This document shows positions 19,317 through 28,383 of a stretch of DNA of 64,000 bases, piece after piece. A program made the translations under genes and the position numbers. The DNA comes from Algimonas arctica (GTDB lineage Bacteria; Pseudomonadota; Alphaproteobacteria; Caulobacterales; Maricaulaceae). The first letter of the stretch is position 1. Every line of letters starts with the position of its first letter. The stretch spans positions 50,637-114,636 of the forward strand of contig NZ_BMZH01000010.1 in NCBI RefSeq assembly GCF_014652695.1, read 5' to 3'. Under the pieces are notes generated by a model that saw only the letters and a program-made list of their open reading frames with translations, made no database searches and had not been told where the DNA came from.

Positions 19317-19697
19317 CTAAGTCTTGCCACGCTTTAAAATCATGAGGCTTAGGATCGCGAGAACAGCGGGAACTGTTTGCACAAAGAGGATGGACTGTGA
19401 CACCGTCATCGCGCCGTAAAGTCCCGCCACCGCCACACACGATAGGAAAAACAAGGCGACATTCCGCTTCCACGTCACGTCTTTAATAAACACAAGCGCC
19501 CAGACTAAGCCCGCCGCCAAGAAGCCATTATAGAGCCCCTGATTGGCGGCCATCGCGGTCGTGGGTTCAAATAAATCTGGCGGAAAGCTTGAGAAGACTT
19601 TCGGCCCCCGGCTTTGCCACAAAAACATTTCGAACACTAAAATATAACTATGGATGAGCGCGACCAGACCGATCAGGGTTTTGCTAAGAATGTGCAT
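19317..19697 (-). CDS. DUF1304-family membrane protein
   Basis: 126 residues with four hydrophobic helices. IHSYILVFEMFLWQS near the start and AANQGLYNGFLAAGLVWAL in the middle are the family hallmarks. Function of the family is not established. It precedes the ABM-domain gene by 31 bases, giving a likely two-gene operon. Confidence 0.85.
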   Translation of the reverse strand: MHILSKTLIGLVALIHSYILVFEMFLWQSRGPKVFSSFPPDLFEPTTAMAANQGLYNGFLAAGLVWALVFIKDVTWKRNVALFFLSCVAVAGLYGAMTVSQSILFVQTVPAVLAILSLMILKRGKT

Positions 19698-19878
19698 CGC
19701 ATTTGGACCTTCAAAATCCCCCGGGCGAGAGGGCGCGTAGTCGTTCTAGTCTTGTAGGGGCGAGGCCGGGATTTGTCGAGTTGCAGACCGTCGCCCCGTG
19801 ATCACATCCAAACACGGACGGTGGGCGGTAGTCATCCGAGGGCTATGCCCCCCGCTGCGCGCGTGTCACAGGGACGCC

Positions 19879-20613
19879 ATGCATCCTTTATTTTCCGAGA
19901 TCGATTACCGTGACACCCCGATTGGCCCGATCAGCCTGCGCCGGCGACGGTTGATCGGCTTAGGCGTCGATGTGTTTGAGATTATTCTCGGCGAGGAGCA
20001 TCTCATGTCGAGCCTGTTCACGGCGTCCGAAATTGCGTTAGCCAAACTCGGATTAGGGGACCTCACCGGGGAAAATTTAGACGTTGTCGTCGGTGGTCTC
20101 GGGCTTGGTTATACGGCGGGTGCGGTGCTGGAGGATAAGCGTGTCCGCGCCTTGATCGTTGTCGAAATGCTAGAGGCGGTTGTGGATTGGCATGCGGCGG
20201 GACACCTGCCGCTTGATCCTCCGCTCGGCGATGATCCGCGGTGCCGTATTATCACCGATGATTTCTTTGCCCGCGCGCAATCCGAAGACGGGTTTGACCC
20301 TGACGCATCAGGTCGGAAGTTTGATGCGATTTTGATCGATATTGACCATACCCCGGACTGGCTCTTGGATGCGCGCAGCGGCAGTTTTTATAGCGAAGAG
20401 GGTTTGGCCCGGCTTAGCGCCCATCTCCGGCCCGGCGGCGTCATGGGGCTGTGGTCGGATGAACGAGAAGATACGGATTTCACGCAGCGCCTCGCCACTG
20501 TTTTCGGCACGGCGCGGGCTGAACCTGTGACCTTCCACAATCCGCTACAAAATAAGCCGTTCACGCAAACCGTTTATCTGGGCCGCAAAGCCGATGCAGC
20601 GCCCTCGTTGTAA
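19879..20613 (+). CDS. Spermidine synthase-like methyltransferase-fold protein
   Basis: 244 residues with a Rossmann-type nucleoside-binding core: VVVGGLGLGYTAGAVLE corresponds to the Gly-rich loop and DAILIDIDHTPDWLLD to the acidic strand of spermidine synthase-like enzymes. No decarboxylase or polyamine gene is nearby, so polyamine synthesis is not implied. The ATG at 19879 is chosen; an upstream extension has no coding character. It runs alone on the plus strand. Confidence 0.72.
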   Translation: MHPLFSEIDYRDTPIGPISLRRRRLIGLGVDVFEIILGEEHLMSSLFTASEIALAKLGLGDLTGENLDVVVGGLGLGYTAGAVLEDKRVRALIVVEMLEAVVDWHAAGHLPLDPPLGDDPRCRIITDDFFARAQSEDGFDPDASGRKFDAILIDIDHTPDWLLDARSGSFYSEEGLARLSAHLRPGGVMGLWSDEREDTDFTQRLATVFGTARAEPVTFHNPLQNKPFTQTVYLGRKADAAPSL

Positions 20614-20652
20614 GAGTCGCAATCAAAGAGTTTGGCGCTGCCTCAAACGAAA

Positions 20653-20677
20653 AAAGGCGACGCAATGCGCCGCCTTT
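20653..20677 (-). terminator. Terminator of the acyl-CoA dehydrogenase transcript
   Basis: AAAGGCG (20653-20659) pairs with CGCCTTT (20671-20677), with an inner GC/GC extension. On the minus strand the stem ends in TTTTTT. It may also serve the convergent plus-strand gene. Confidence 0.75.
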
Positions 20678-20734
20678 ATCTATTGATAGTCCAACTTTGC
20701 ATTCAGCAAAACTGAGCAAAGAGTGTGAAAGCGA

Positions 20735-21895
20735 TTAGAGACTACGCGCGATCACCAATTTCATGATCTCGTTCGTGCCGCCATAAATCCGCTGCACGCG
20801 GCTGTTACGCCACTGGCGACCGATCATATATTCATTCATGAAACCGTAGCCGCCAAACAGTTGCAAGCAGCGGTCCATGACTTCGCATTCGCGGTCCGTG
20901 ACCCAATATTTCGCCATCGATGCCGTAACCGTGTCCAATTCGCCGCGAAGGTGCTTCTCAGCGCAATCATAGGTGAAGACTTTACAGACGGTGACGATGG
21001 TTTTCAGCTCGGCCAGTTCAAATTGCGTGTTTTGAAAATCAATGATCCGTTTCCCAAACGCTTTGCGGTCTTTCACATATTCAATCGTGTGACGCAGCGC
21101 CTTCTCCATCGCCGCAACGCCTTGCACGGCGATGTTGAGCCGTTCCTGCGGCAGCTCTGTCATCAACTGGATGAAGCCCTGGCCCGTATCATCGCCCAGC
21201 AATGCATCGGCGGGGACTTTCATATCATCGAAGAATAGCTCCGCTGTATCTTGCGCGTCCATGCCGACTTTATCGAGCAGTCGACCGCGACGGAAACCCT
21301 CAAGATCGTCTGTTTCGACCACGAAAAGCGACTTGGAGTGTTTGCCTTCACCGCCCGTATCCGCGACGATGATCAATAGGTTGGCCGTGCCGCCATTGGT
21401 GATGAAGGTCTTAGAGCCGTTGATGATCCAACCATTGCCGTCTTTCTTGGCATTGGTTTTGACGTTTTGAAGATCAGATCCGGTGCCCGGCTCGGACATG
21501 CAGATCGCCCCAACCAATTCGCCCGTCGCCATCTTCGGTAGCCACTTTTGTTTCTGCTCTTCGGTACCGTAATGCAGGATATATGGCGCGACGATAGCGT
21601 TGTGGAGTGACAGACCAAACCCGTCGACTTCAGCGCGTTCCAGCTCTTCCATGATGATCATTTCGTGGCGATAGTCGCCACCGCCGCCGCCGTATTCTTC
21701 GGGGATCGCGCAGTTCAACAGGCCATATTCGCCGGCTTGATTCCAAAACTTGCGGTCGACCTTTTTGTTCTTGCGAAACTCTTCCGAATGCGGCGCCATT
21801 TCATTGGCGTAGAACTTGTAAACCGCATCGCGGAACATGTTGATGTCTTCTTCTTCGTACCAATCCGGGTTTTTGAAATCGATCGCAGCGGTCAT
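20735..21895 (-). CDS. Acyl-CoA dehydrogenase
   Basis: 386-residue flavoprotein that oxidises acyl-CoA to 2-enoyl-CoA in beta-oxidation. Substrate and FAD segments ICMSEPGTGSDLQNVKT and FITNGG are intact, as are LPQERLNIAVQG, DRKAFGKRI and QLFGGYGFMNEY. The C-terminal motif reads RIYGGTNEIMKLVI, so the Glu sits away from the MCAD position, as in long-chain and isovaleryl types. Together with the fadE-like gene and MerR regulator upstream it forms an acyl-CoA catabolic block. Confidence 0.93.
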   Translation of the reverse strand: MTAAIDFKNPDWYEEEDINMFRDAVYKFYANEMAPHSEEFRKNKKVDRKFWNQAGEYGLLNCAIPEEYGGGGGDYRHEMIIMEELERAEVDGFGLSLHNAIVAPYILHYGTEEQKQKWLPKMATGELVGAICMSEPGTGSDLQNVKTNAKKDGNGWIINGSKTFITNGGTANLLIIVADTGGEGKHSKSLFVVETDDLEGFRRGRLLDKVGMDAQDTAELFFDDMKVPADALLGDDTGQGFIQLMTELPQERLNIAVQGVAAMEKALRHTIEYVKDRKAFGKRIIDFQNTQFELAELKTIVTVCKVFTYDCAEKHLRGELDTVTASMAKYWVTDRECEVMDRCLQLFGGYGFMNEYMIGRQWRNSRVQRIYGGTNEIMKLVIARSL

Positions 21896-22003
21896 GGGGA
21901 GTCCTTATGAGGCGTATGGTTTGGGTACCGTTTAGCACAAAATTGAAGGGTTAGCGGCGAGGAAATGTCGCGTTCCAAGGTTATCACGGTTGTGGTGGCT
22001 GGA

Positions 22004-22582
22004 CTATAAAGAGTCTGTTGCAGCTCGTATTTCGGATGATTCACACGTCGTGAGATTTTTATACTCGTAGGATATATTGATATAGGCTTCGGTAGGAGAC
22101 TTCGGGCTGGCGTTAAAACTTACCGCATGAAGGTCAAATGGAAGAGGTCGGTCTAAATTGCTCTCCCACGAATACCAGTAAGATTTATCATTACCGGCAA
22201 GTTCATCAACAAAGCTAAAGGGTTGTTTATCCTGATACCAACCTTGAAATATATTGGTTTCTGTTGGTTCACCATACTTTGTTTTTAAGGCTGTTAAAAT
22301 TGGGATGAATTGAAATTTGGTGGAATTTTCCAAGTCCGTGCCAACTGACATCACTCCATTGCCACGCACGGAGCACAGTCCTTCAACTCCGATACGGTAT
22401 ATATATTTCTGAAATAAAGGGCTCGGATCTGGCGCGGTTGTGCTGAGATAAAGCGTAGGTTCAACCCCTTGCTCAAGCGCTTCAAATTCCGACTCTGCCT
22501 GACCCATAAATGTGCCAAGAGGCCCAGCGTAGGCTGGACCTCCAATTAAAAGGAATGCAATCAAGAAAGTTTCTCGTTTCAT
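22004..22582 (-). CDS. Uncharacterised secreted protein
   Basis: 192 residues with an N-terminal signal peptide (KRETFLIAFLLIGGPAYAG, cleavage near residue 19). The mature part is acidic and aromatic, with three Cys (in EGLCSVRGNG and LTTCESSE). I do not recognise a family. Codon use is more AT-rich than in the two flanking acyl-CoA dehydrogenase genes. It begins five bases after the upstream fadE-like stop, so it is probably translated from the same transcript, although nothing links it to lipid metabolism. Confidence 0.62.
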   Translation of the reverse strand: MKRETFLIAFLLIGGPAYAGPLGTFMGQAESEFEALEQGVEPTLYLSTTAPDPSPLFQKYIYRIGVEGLCSVRGNGVMSVGTDLENSTKFQFIPILTALKTKYGEPTETNIFQGWYQDKQPFSFVDELAGNDKSYWYSWESNLDRPLPFDLHAVSFNASPKSPTEAYINISYEYKNLTTCESSEIRAATDSL

Positions 22583-22587
22583 GATTA

Positions 22588-24378
22588 CTAAAACGCGGCC
22601 GCGTCCAATTCCATCAAGGGCTTTGCCCCTGTCTTGATTTTGGCGAGATGGCTATCCATCATCGGCAACATGCGGAGCATGAAATAACGACCTGTGATGA
22701 GTTTGTTCGGGTAGAAATCATCATTCGATCCGTCGTCGATCTTGGCTTGGGCCACCACCGCCATTTTTGACCACATATAGGCCAGCGTCGCGAGACCGAG
22801 CATATGCATATAGTCGGTTGAACCCGCCCCGGCATTATTCGGGTCTTTCATGCCGTTTTGCATCAACCACATGGTGGCTTCGGTCAGTTTCGTCTTGGCA
22901 CCGGCAAGGCCGTCCATGAATTCTGCGATCCCGTCTGTGTCTTTATTGTCTTTCACAAACTGGTCGATTTCCGCGTTCAGCGTCATCAACGCACGACCGC
23001 CATTGCGGGCGAGTTTGCGGCCCACAAGGTCGAGCGCTTGCACGCCGTTCGCGCCTTCATAGATCAGCGCAATTCGGTTATCGCGTACGAACTGGGACAT
23101 GCCCCATTCTTCGATAAAGCCATGACCGCCAAAGATTTGCTGGCAATCAATTGTCGTCTTCATCGACATATCAGTCAGGTAGCCCTTCACGACAGGGGTC
23201 AGCAGGCCGAGATAATCATCGCATTTTTCCGCGAGTTTGGCGTCGCCGGAATACTTTTCCATATCTTCGTGTTTCGCGGCCCAATAGAGCAGCGCGCGTC
23301 CGGCTTCGTTAAAGGCTTTTGTTTCCATCAACATGCGACGCACGTCAGGGTGGACGATGATTGGATCGGCAGGCTTGTCCTTATTTTGTGGACCTGTCAG
23401 CGCGCGGCCTTGAATCCGGTCTTTCGCGTAGATCGCCGCATTTTGATAAGCGACTTCGGATTGGCCGAGACCTTGAAGGCCAACGCCGATGCGAGCTTCG
23501 TTCATCATGACGAACATGACGCGCAGGCCTTTGTTCTCTTCACCAATGAGGTAGCCTTCAGCTTCGTCATAATTCATGACGCACGTCGAGTTACCGTGGA
23601 TGCCCATTTTTTCTTCGATGGAGCCACAGGTGACAGGGTTCCGATCGCCAGGGTTGCCGTCGGCGTCCAGTTTGAATTTCGGGACGATGAAGAGTGAAAT
23701 CCCCTTCGTGCCTTCTGGGGCGCCTTCGATACGGGCGATGACGAGGTGGATGATATTATCGCTCATGTCGTGTTCACCCGCCGAGATGAAAATCTTCTGG
23801 CCGGAAATTTTGTAGCTGCCATCCGCGTTCGGGACGGCTTTAGTTTTGAGCATGCCCAAGTCTGTGCCGCAGTGCGGCTCAGTCAAATTCATTGTGCCGG
23901 TCCATTCGCCGGACATCATTTTCGGCAGGAACGTCTGTTTCTGCTCATCCGATCCGCCGACGCTAATCGCTTTGATCGCGCCGCCTGTCAGGCCGGGATA
24001 CATTGCGAACGCCATGTTGGACGAAGTCCACATTTCGGACGCTGCAATCCCCAGCATGCCGGGCATGCCCTGCCCGCCATAAGTCGGGTCCATTGTGAGC
24101 GCCGACCAGCTATTTTCGGACATTTTCTTATAGGCGTCTTTAAAGCCCGTTGGCGTCGTGACAGACCCATCGGCGTGACGGGTGCAGCCTTCGTGGTCGC
24201 CGACCACATTCAAAGGCGCGAGCACATCTTCGGAAAATTTCGCCGCTTCGACGAGGATGGCATCCGCCAAATCCGCATCGACATCTTGGAACGCTTCATA
24301 TTTCGTCAGGTCTTCAAACCCGAGAACTTCGTGAAGTAGGAATTGCATATCCCGTACGGGGGCCTTGTAGCTTGGCAT
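22588..24378 (-). CDS. Large acyl-CoA dehydrogenase (FadE/DmdC-type)
   Basis: 596-residue dehydrogenase with the extra C-terminal domain typical of the long FadE/DmdC-like group. LTEPHCGTDLGMLKTKA and QKIFISAGEHD mark the flavin site; the catalytic Glu is in IALIYEGANGVQALDLVG. The N-terminus YKAPVRDMQFLLHEVL is diagnostic of this long type. DmdC homologues act on 3-methylmercaptopropionyl-CoA, but many paralogues take ordinary acyl-CoA, so the substrate is undecided. Start overlaps the MerR stop by one base. Confidence 0.9.
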   Translation of the reverse strand: MPSYKAPVRDMQFLLHEVLGFEDLTKYEAFQDVDADLADAILVEAAKFSEDVLAPLNVVGDHEGCTRHADGSVTTPTGFKDAYKKMSENSWSALTMDPTYGGQGMPGMLGIAASEMWTSSNMAFAMYPGLTGGAIKAISVGGSDEQKQTFLPKMMSGEWTGTMNLTEPHCGTDLGMLKTKAVPNADGSYKISGQKIFISAGEHDMSDNIIHLVIARIEGAPEGTKGISLFIVPKFKLDADGNPGDRNPVTCGSIEEKMGIHGNSTCVMNYDEAEGYLIGEENKGLRVMFVMMNEARIGVGLQGLGQSEVAYQNAAIYAKDRIQGRALTGPQNKDKPADPIIVHPDVRRMLMETKAFNEAGRALLYWAAKHEDMEKYSGDAKLAEKCDDYLGLLTPVVKGYLTDMSMKTTIDCQQIFGGHGFIEEWGMSQFVRDNRIALIYEGANGVQALDLVGRKLARNGGRALMTLNAEIDQFVKDNKDTDGIAEFMDGLAGAKTKLTEATMWLMQNGMKDPNNAGAGSTDYMHMLGLATLAYMWSKMAVVAQAKIDDGSNDDFYPNKLITGRYFMLRMLPMMDSHLAKIKTGAKPLMELDAAAF

Positions 24379-24908
24379 TAGATTGATCCTTGTTGAGCGA
24401 TGAGATGTTTTTCGAAAGCCGCCTGATAGCGGTCAGCGAGGGTGGCGACGTCCTGTGCGGAGTCGTCAGCCTTTTGCGTAAGATGATCGTCAATGACGGA
24501 GACAATTTCGCTCATATCATCGGCGAGGATTTCAACGTCGCGGCGGCGATCCGCCAGCCCGTCAATCACAGCCTGGAAATTATCACGGCGGCGGCGGAGT
24601 TCCGTCGTATCGGTGATCCGCCCTTCCATCACGTCAAACACAGCGCGAAGGTCATCCAGAGAAAACCCGAGCCGTTTGCCGCGTAAAATCCGTTCGAACC
24701 GGGCGCGGTCGCGAATGTGGAATGTCCGACTTTGCCCATTGCGTTCGGGGCTGAGCAGCCCTTTGTCTTCATAGAAACGCACCGTACGCGGCGTGACGTC
24801 GAACATGTCCGCAAACTCGCGGATCGTCCACCTTTGCGATGACGCCTGAGTATCAGTCAGAGCGCTCGGCAGGGCACGCGGGTCCAGCAATGATGATTTC
24901 GCGGTCAT
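24378..24908 (-). CDS. MerR-family regulator of acyl-CoA catabolism
   Basis: 176-residue MerR regulator. The winged helix is clear: WTIREFADMFDVTPRTVRFY at about 26-45, then EDKGLLSPERNGQSRTF. A coiled-coil dimer helix follows (about 95-150); there are no Cys metal ligands, so it is not a metal sensor. Gene position directly before the fadE-like gene, with a TAATG overlap, suggests it controls that operon, as LiuR-type MerR proteins do. The 24908 start leaves the palindromic operator in the untranslated region; the longer frame to 24959 would bury it. Confidence 0.85.
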   Translation of the reverse strand: MTAKSSLLDPRALPSALTDTQASSQRWTIREFADMFDVTPRTVRFYEDKGLLSPERNGQSRTFHIRDRARFERILRGKRLGFSLDDLRAVFDVMEGRITDTTELRRRRDNFQAVIDGLADRRRDVEILADDMSEIVSVIDDHLTQKADDSAQDVATLADRYQAAFEKHLIAQQGSI

Positions 24909-24927
24909 ATCGATCTTTTGACCTAAG

Positions 24928-24943
24928 TTTACGTTAACGTCAA
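24928..24943. promoter_or_regulatory. MerR/LiuR-type operator
   Basis: TTTACGTTAACGTCAA contains the perfect ten-base palindrome ACGTTAACGT, 20 bases upstream of the MerR start. It resembles sites I recall for LiuR-type MerR regulators of branched-chain and fatty acyl-CoA catabolism, implying autoregulation and control of the downstream fadE-like gene. Confidence 0.65.
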
Positions 24944-24973
24944 GGGAAAGATGAAACACGTCATGTTAACAGT

Positions 24974-24989
24974 TTAACGGCCTTTTAAC
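24974..24989. promoter_or_regulatory. CtrA box
   Basis: TTAACGGCCTTTTAAC is an exact TTAA-N7-TTAAC site, the full consensus of the cell-cycle regulator CtrA. It lies 108 bases before the PodJ-like gene; another TTAAC begins six bases before it (24966). A GANTC methylation site (GATTC, 25049-25053) lies between it and the start codon. Confidence 0.7.
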
Positions 24990-25097
24990 CATAGTTGGGC
25001 GATGAGGGCTTATGGATCGGGTCAATGGTCCAACTTTTGGGCCAAAGTGATTCGTATTTTCTAAGTGGCACAAGGATTGTGAGAGGACGTACGCGCT

Positions 25098-27791
25098 ATG
25101 GTCAGCCGGGTTGCCGATGACTCTGCCAAGCCGACCAACCCGTCTGACGGGGACAGCAAGGCTACGCAATCATCACTCAAAGTCACGTCAGAGAAAACAG
25201 CGACACCCGCGCCAGAGACCCCGTCAAAAAAACCCGCCGCACCGCGTCGTCGGAAACCGACACCTTCAAAAGCCGCGCGTTCGAGCTCTCTCCAAACTGA
25301 TCTTGATAAATTAGAAACCCGGCTCAATCGCGCCAATGGCGTGACACGCAAAAGCGTCGAGTCATTAGAAACAATCGTCTCGGCCCTCGAAGCCGGATTG
25401 AAAAAATCTAGCCGCGTCCAAAAAGGTCGCCTCACCCGCCACGTCAACGTCCTGACCGAACGGCTTGATCAACAAACGATCGATATGCGCAATGCGGTTC
25501 GCAGTGAGCTGAAAGCCGCTCTGGCCGAAGGCAGTCTCGCCGATCTCGACGCAGCCTTGGGTCGCGCCTCAATGCGCCTTGATAAGGCGGAAGTCTCGCA
25601 AGCGGACGCCATTGCGCGTGTCAACAAACATCTCGCCGATATTGCCCGTGCAATTGATGCGCGGATGAAAGCTGAAACGCAGGCCCGCCGCGATGAGTTA
25701 GACGAAGTCACAGAGACACTCACCACCGCTATCGCCAAATCCCAGCTCGCCGTTGAAAAACGTGTCGACGCCGTTGAACGTGATAGCGCCGCCGCGCTGA
25801 ATAAGGTCGGCGATACGATTGAGAAAATCCACGCGGGATTGGAACAAAGACGTCAAACGTCAAGCAATGTCATTGTCGAAAAAGTCAATGAACTCGCGTT
25901 GCAAACACAAGCGGAACTCGACGCATATCAATCCAAACTAGAAACCCGACTGGTTGAAGTCGAAGCACGCCATCTTGCCGTCGGCACGGGCGCGGCGGAA
26001 CGTGTTGTCGAACGCGCGCGTGAGGAAATCCGCCACCGGATTGACGCACTACAACAGCGTATTACAGAATTAGAAAGCAGACCCGCCGCAGCGCCTATGC
26101 CAAAGATGGCCGCCCTGCCCCCTCTGCCCGACACACCGCACAACCTGACGCCTGAAACGCCAGAGCCGCCCGCAATGGACGTTCCGCCCAACCCGGTCCA
26201 AGCGCTTCGAGATCGGCTGACATCGTTCCGCGGCCCCGCCGTCGTTGACTCGCAAAACCCTTACGCGGCCGCTTTGCGCGCCTCTAATGATATTGCCGAC
26301 CCTGAAGAAACATTGACTCTCGACAAAATGGTCGTTGCTCCGACGCAATATATTGCTGAGCCGCCACAAGCCTTTACTCCGCCGTCCCCGGTCTTGCCCT
26401 TCCCCGGTCAGCCGCCCCATACGGGCATTGGCGCCCCGCCACTACCGCCGTTCAAAATGCCGTCTGCGTTACCGCCGCTGGGCCCTGTTGAAGACTTCGA
26501 AACCGCGCCGATGCCGGACACGGTCTATTCTAATCCGGCCTATGCCGAGAGCGTCAACGCGCGTGCCGGCGTGATGGCCCGCTCACACAATGACTCACCC
26601 ATGGCGGTCCGCATCACTGGTGACAGCCCAAAACGTCGCTTTGCGCTCCCGACTTTCACGAACCGTAATCTGCGTGTCGGACTGATGGCCGCAGGCGCTA
26701 TTTCTGTTGCGTTGCTGGCAGGTCGCGTGATCCTCGGCAGCGGCGATGGCCCCAACCCGAACGTAAATGGCGGCAACAATCAGCGCGTGGTAACGACCGA
26801 ACCGACGACACCGTCAATGCCGTTGACCGCGATCAATGGATCAAGCGATGCCGCGGCTTTGCCGGAGCCTCTCGGCGTTGCCGGCGCAGCGGAGACATTG
26901 GTAACGCCAGACATATCAACGCTGCCCATCGGCTCTTATGCTGAAAACCAACCGGTCATAATTGACACCGAACAGCTCGACACTCTCGAAGCCGCAGTTG
27001 AAGCCAATAACCCGATCGCCCAATTCCAAATGGGCCTTGCCAAGCTCGACGCCGGACAAACAGACGAAGGCGCTGCGCTCGTTCGTCAAGCCGCCAGCGC
27101 TAATCAACCCGCCGCGCTTTACCGTCTCGCGAAGCTTTATGAAGCGGGCGAAGGCGTCCCGCGCGACGATGTGATGGCCCGGCAATTGATCGAACGTGCC
27201 GCGCGCGGTGGCAACCGCATCGCCATGCATGATCTGGCGCTCTATTATACCGAAGGTCGGGGCGGCGTTGATCTGAACATGCAGACGGCTAAATCTTGGT
27301 TCGAACAAGCCGCCCGTCGCGGTGTCGTCGATTCCCAATTCAATCTCGCCATTCTCTCTGAGAGCTCAGAAGTTGGCACAACGCCCAATATCGAAGACGC
27401 TCTGTTCTGGTATGCCATCGCGGCCCGTCAAGGCGATCAATTCGCCGTATCGCGGCGGGATGCCCTTCGCGAGACATTAAGCGCGGATAAACTGGACGCC
27501 ATTGATAGCCGTATCGCCGCCTTTGCGCCGCGACAGATTGACGAAGGTGCTAACGGAATTTTCAATGATGTGCCGTGGGTCAAAACTTCGCAATCGACGA
27601 ACCGATCCCAAGTCCGTGAAGCGCAATCCCTACTCGCGAGCCTCGGCTATCCCGTTGGCACGCCCGACGGGGTTATGGGCGCACGTACCCGCACGGCGAT
27701 TGTCGAATTCGAACGCGCCAGCGGCCTCTCAGAAACCGGGACTGTCAATCGTGAGCTAATCAACCGCTTAGCCAATGCGGTCGGGACATAA
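25098..27791 (+). CDS. PodJ-like polar scaffold protein
   Basis: 897-residue bitopic protein. A basic, Pro/Lys-rich N-terminus is followed by a long cytoplasmic coiled coil (about 65-330), a Pro-rich linker (about 330-500), one membrane helix (about 525-547, LMAAGAISVALLAGRVIL), then periplasmic Sel1 repeats (about 635-775; YRLAKLYEAGEGVPRD, DLALYYTEGRGG) and a C-terminal peptidoglycan-binding domain (about 830-895; LGYPVGTPDGVMGARTR). This order is that of Caulobacter PodJ, which marks the new pole and recruits PleC and pili factors. Overall length is similar to PodJ (974). The CtrA box and GANTC site upstream fit cell-cycle control. Orthology not proven. Confidence 0.8.
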   Translation: MVSRVADDSAKPTNPSDGDSKATQSSLKVTSEKTATPAPETPSKKPAAPRRRKPTPSKAARSSSLQTDLDKLETRLNRANGVTRKSVESLETIVSALEAGLKKSSRVQKGRLTRHVNVLTERLDQQTIDMRNAVRSELKAALAEGSLADLDAALGRASMRLDKAEVSQADAIARVNKHLADIARAIDARMKAETQARRDELDEVTETLTTAIAKSQLAVEKRVDAVERDSAAALNKVGDTIEKIHAGLEQRRQTSSNVIVEKVNELALQTQAELDAYQSKLETRLVEVEARHLAVGTGAAERVVERAREEIRHRIDALQQRITELESRPAAAPMPKMAALPPLPDTPHNLTPETPEPPAMDVPPNPVQALRDRLTSFRGPAVVDSQNPYAAALRASNDIADPEETLTLDKMVVAPTQYIAEPPQAFTPPSPVLPFPGQPPHTGIGAPPLPPFKMPSALPPLGPVEDFETAPMPDTVYSNPAYAESVNARAGVMARSHNDSPMAVRITGDSPKRRFALPTFTNRNLRVGLMAAGAISVALLAGRVILGSGDGPNPNVNGGNNQRVVTTEPTTPSMPLTAINGSSDAAALPEPLGVAGAAETLVTPDISTLPIGSYAENQPVIIDTEQLDTLEAAVEANNPIAQFQMGLAKLDAGQTDEGAALVRQAASANQPAALYRLAKLYEAGEGVPRDDVMARQLIERAARGGNRIAMHDLALYYTEGRGGVDLNMQTAKSWFEQAARRGVVDSQFNLAILSESSEVGTTPNIEDALFWYAIAARQGDQFAVSRRDALRETLSADKLDAIDSRIAAFAPRQIDEGANGIFNDVPWVKTSQSTNRSQVREAQSLLASLGYPVGTPDGVMGARTRTAIVEFERASGLSETGTVNRELINRLANAVGT

Positions 27792-27855
27792 ACGGCGTTT
27801 TCGCGCCTCTTATGATTGATTGAGACGCGCAAAATGCCGTAAGCGTTGCCCTGCT

Positions 27856-28317
27856 ATGGACCTTAAACGCGCCACAACTCCCGACGACATCGCGCATGTA
27901 AAAGCGCTCTTTCTCGACTACCTCCGCTTTATCGAGGCCTATCTCGGGCAATCTTTGTCCTTCCAAGGGACAGACACTGAATTTGCGGACTTCCCTCAAA
28001 CCTATGACGCGCTGTGGTTGGCAACATTCAACGGCGCGCCCGCCGGGGCCGTCGGATTAAAACCGTTTGAGCCGGGCACAGCCGAGCTTAAGCGTTTATG
28101 GGTCACACCAGAAGCACGGGGTCACGGGATCGGAGACGCGCTCTGCGTGGCCTGTATCACTGGCGCGCGGGCGCACGGGTATCAGCGACTTTTACTCGAT
28201 ACGGACCGGGGCCTCACCCATGCCAACGGCGTCTATGAACGGCTCGGGTTTCGCGACATTGACCGGTATTATGACAATCCTATGGACTCGCGCTTTATGG
28301 CGCTAGACCTGCGCTAG
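27856..28317 (+). CDS. GNAT-family N-acetyltransferase
   Basis: 153-residue acetyltransferase. The acetyl-CoA loop is VTPEARGHGIGDALC (pattern RxxGxG/A), followed by YQRLLLDTD and the C-terminal YERLGFRDID. The start at 27856 begins at MDLKRATTPDDI and leaves an untranslated stretch after the PodJ-like gene. Substrate unknown; it faces lysC convergently. Confidence 0.85.
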   Translation: MDLKRATTPDDIAHVKALFLDYLRFIEAYLGQSLSFQGTDTEFADFPQTYDALWLATFNGAPAGAVGLKPFEPGTAELKRLWVTPEARGHGIGDALCVACITGARAHGYQRLLLDTDRGLTHANGVYERLGFRDIDRYYDNPMDSRFMALDLR

Positions 28318-28383
28318 ACCGCGGCCCCGCCACAGGCGCTGACCCGATAAGTTACGATCAAAATCGATGGCGCGAGGTCTGCC

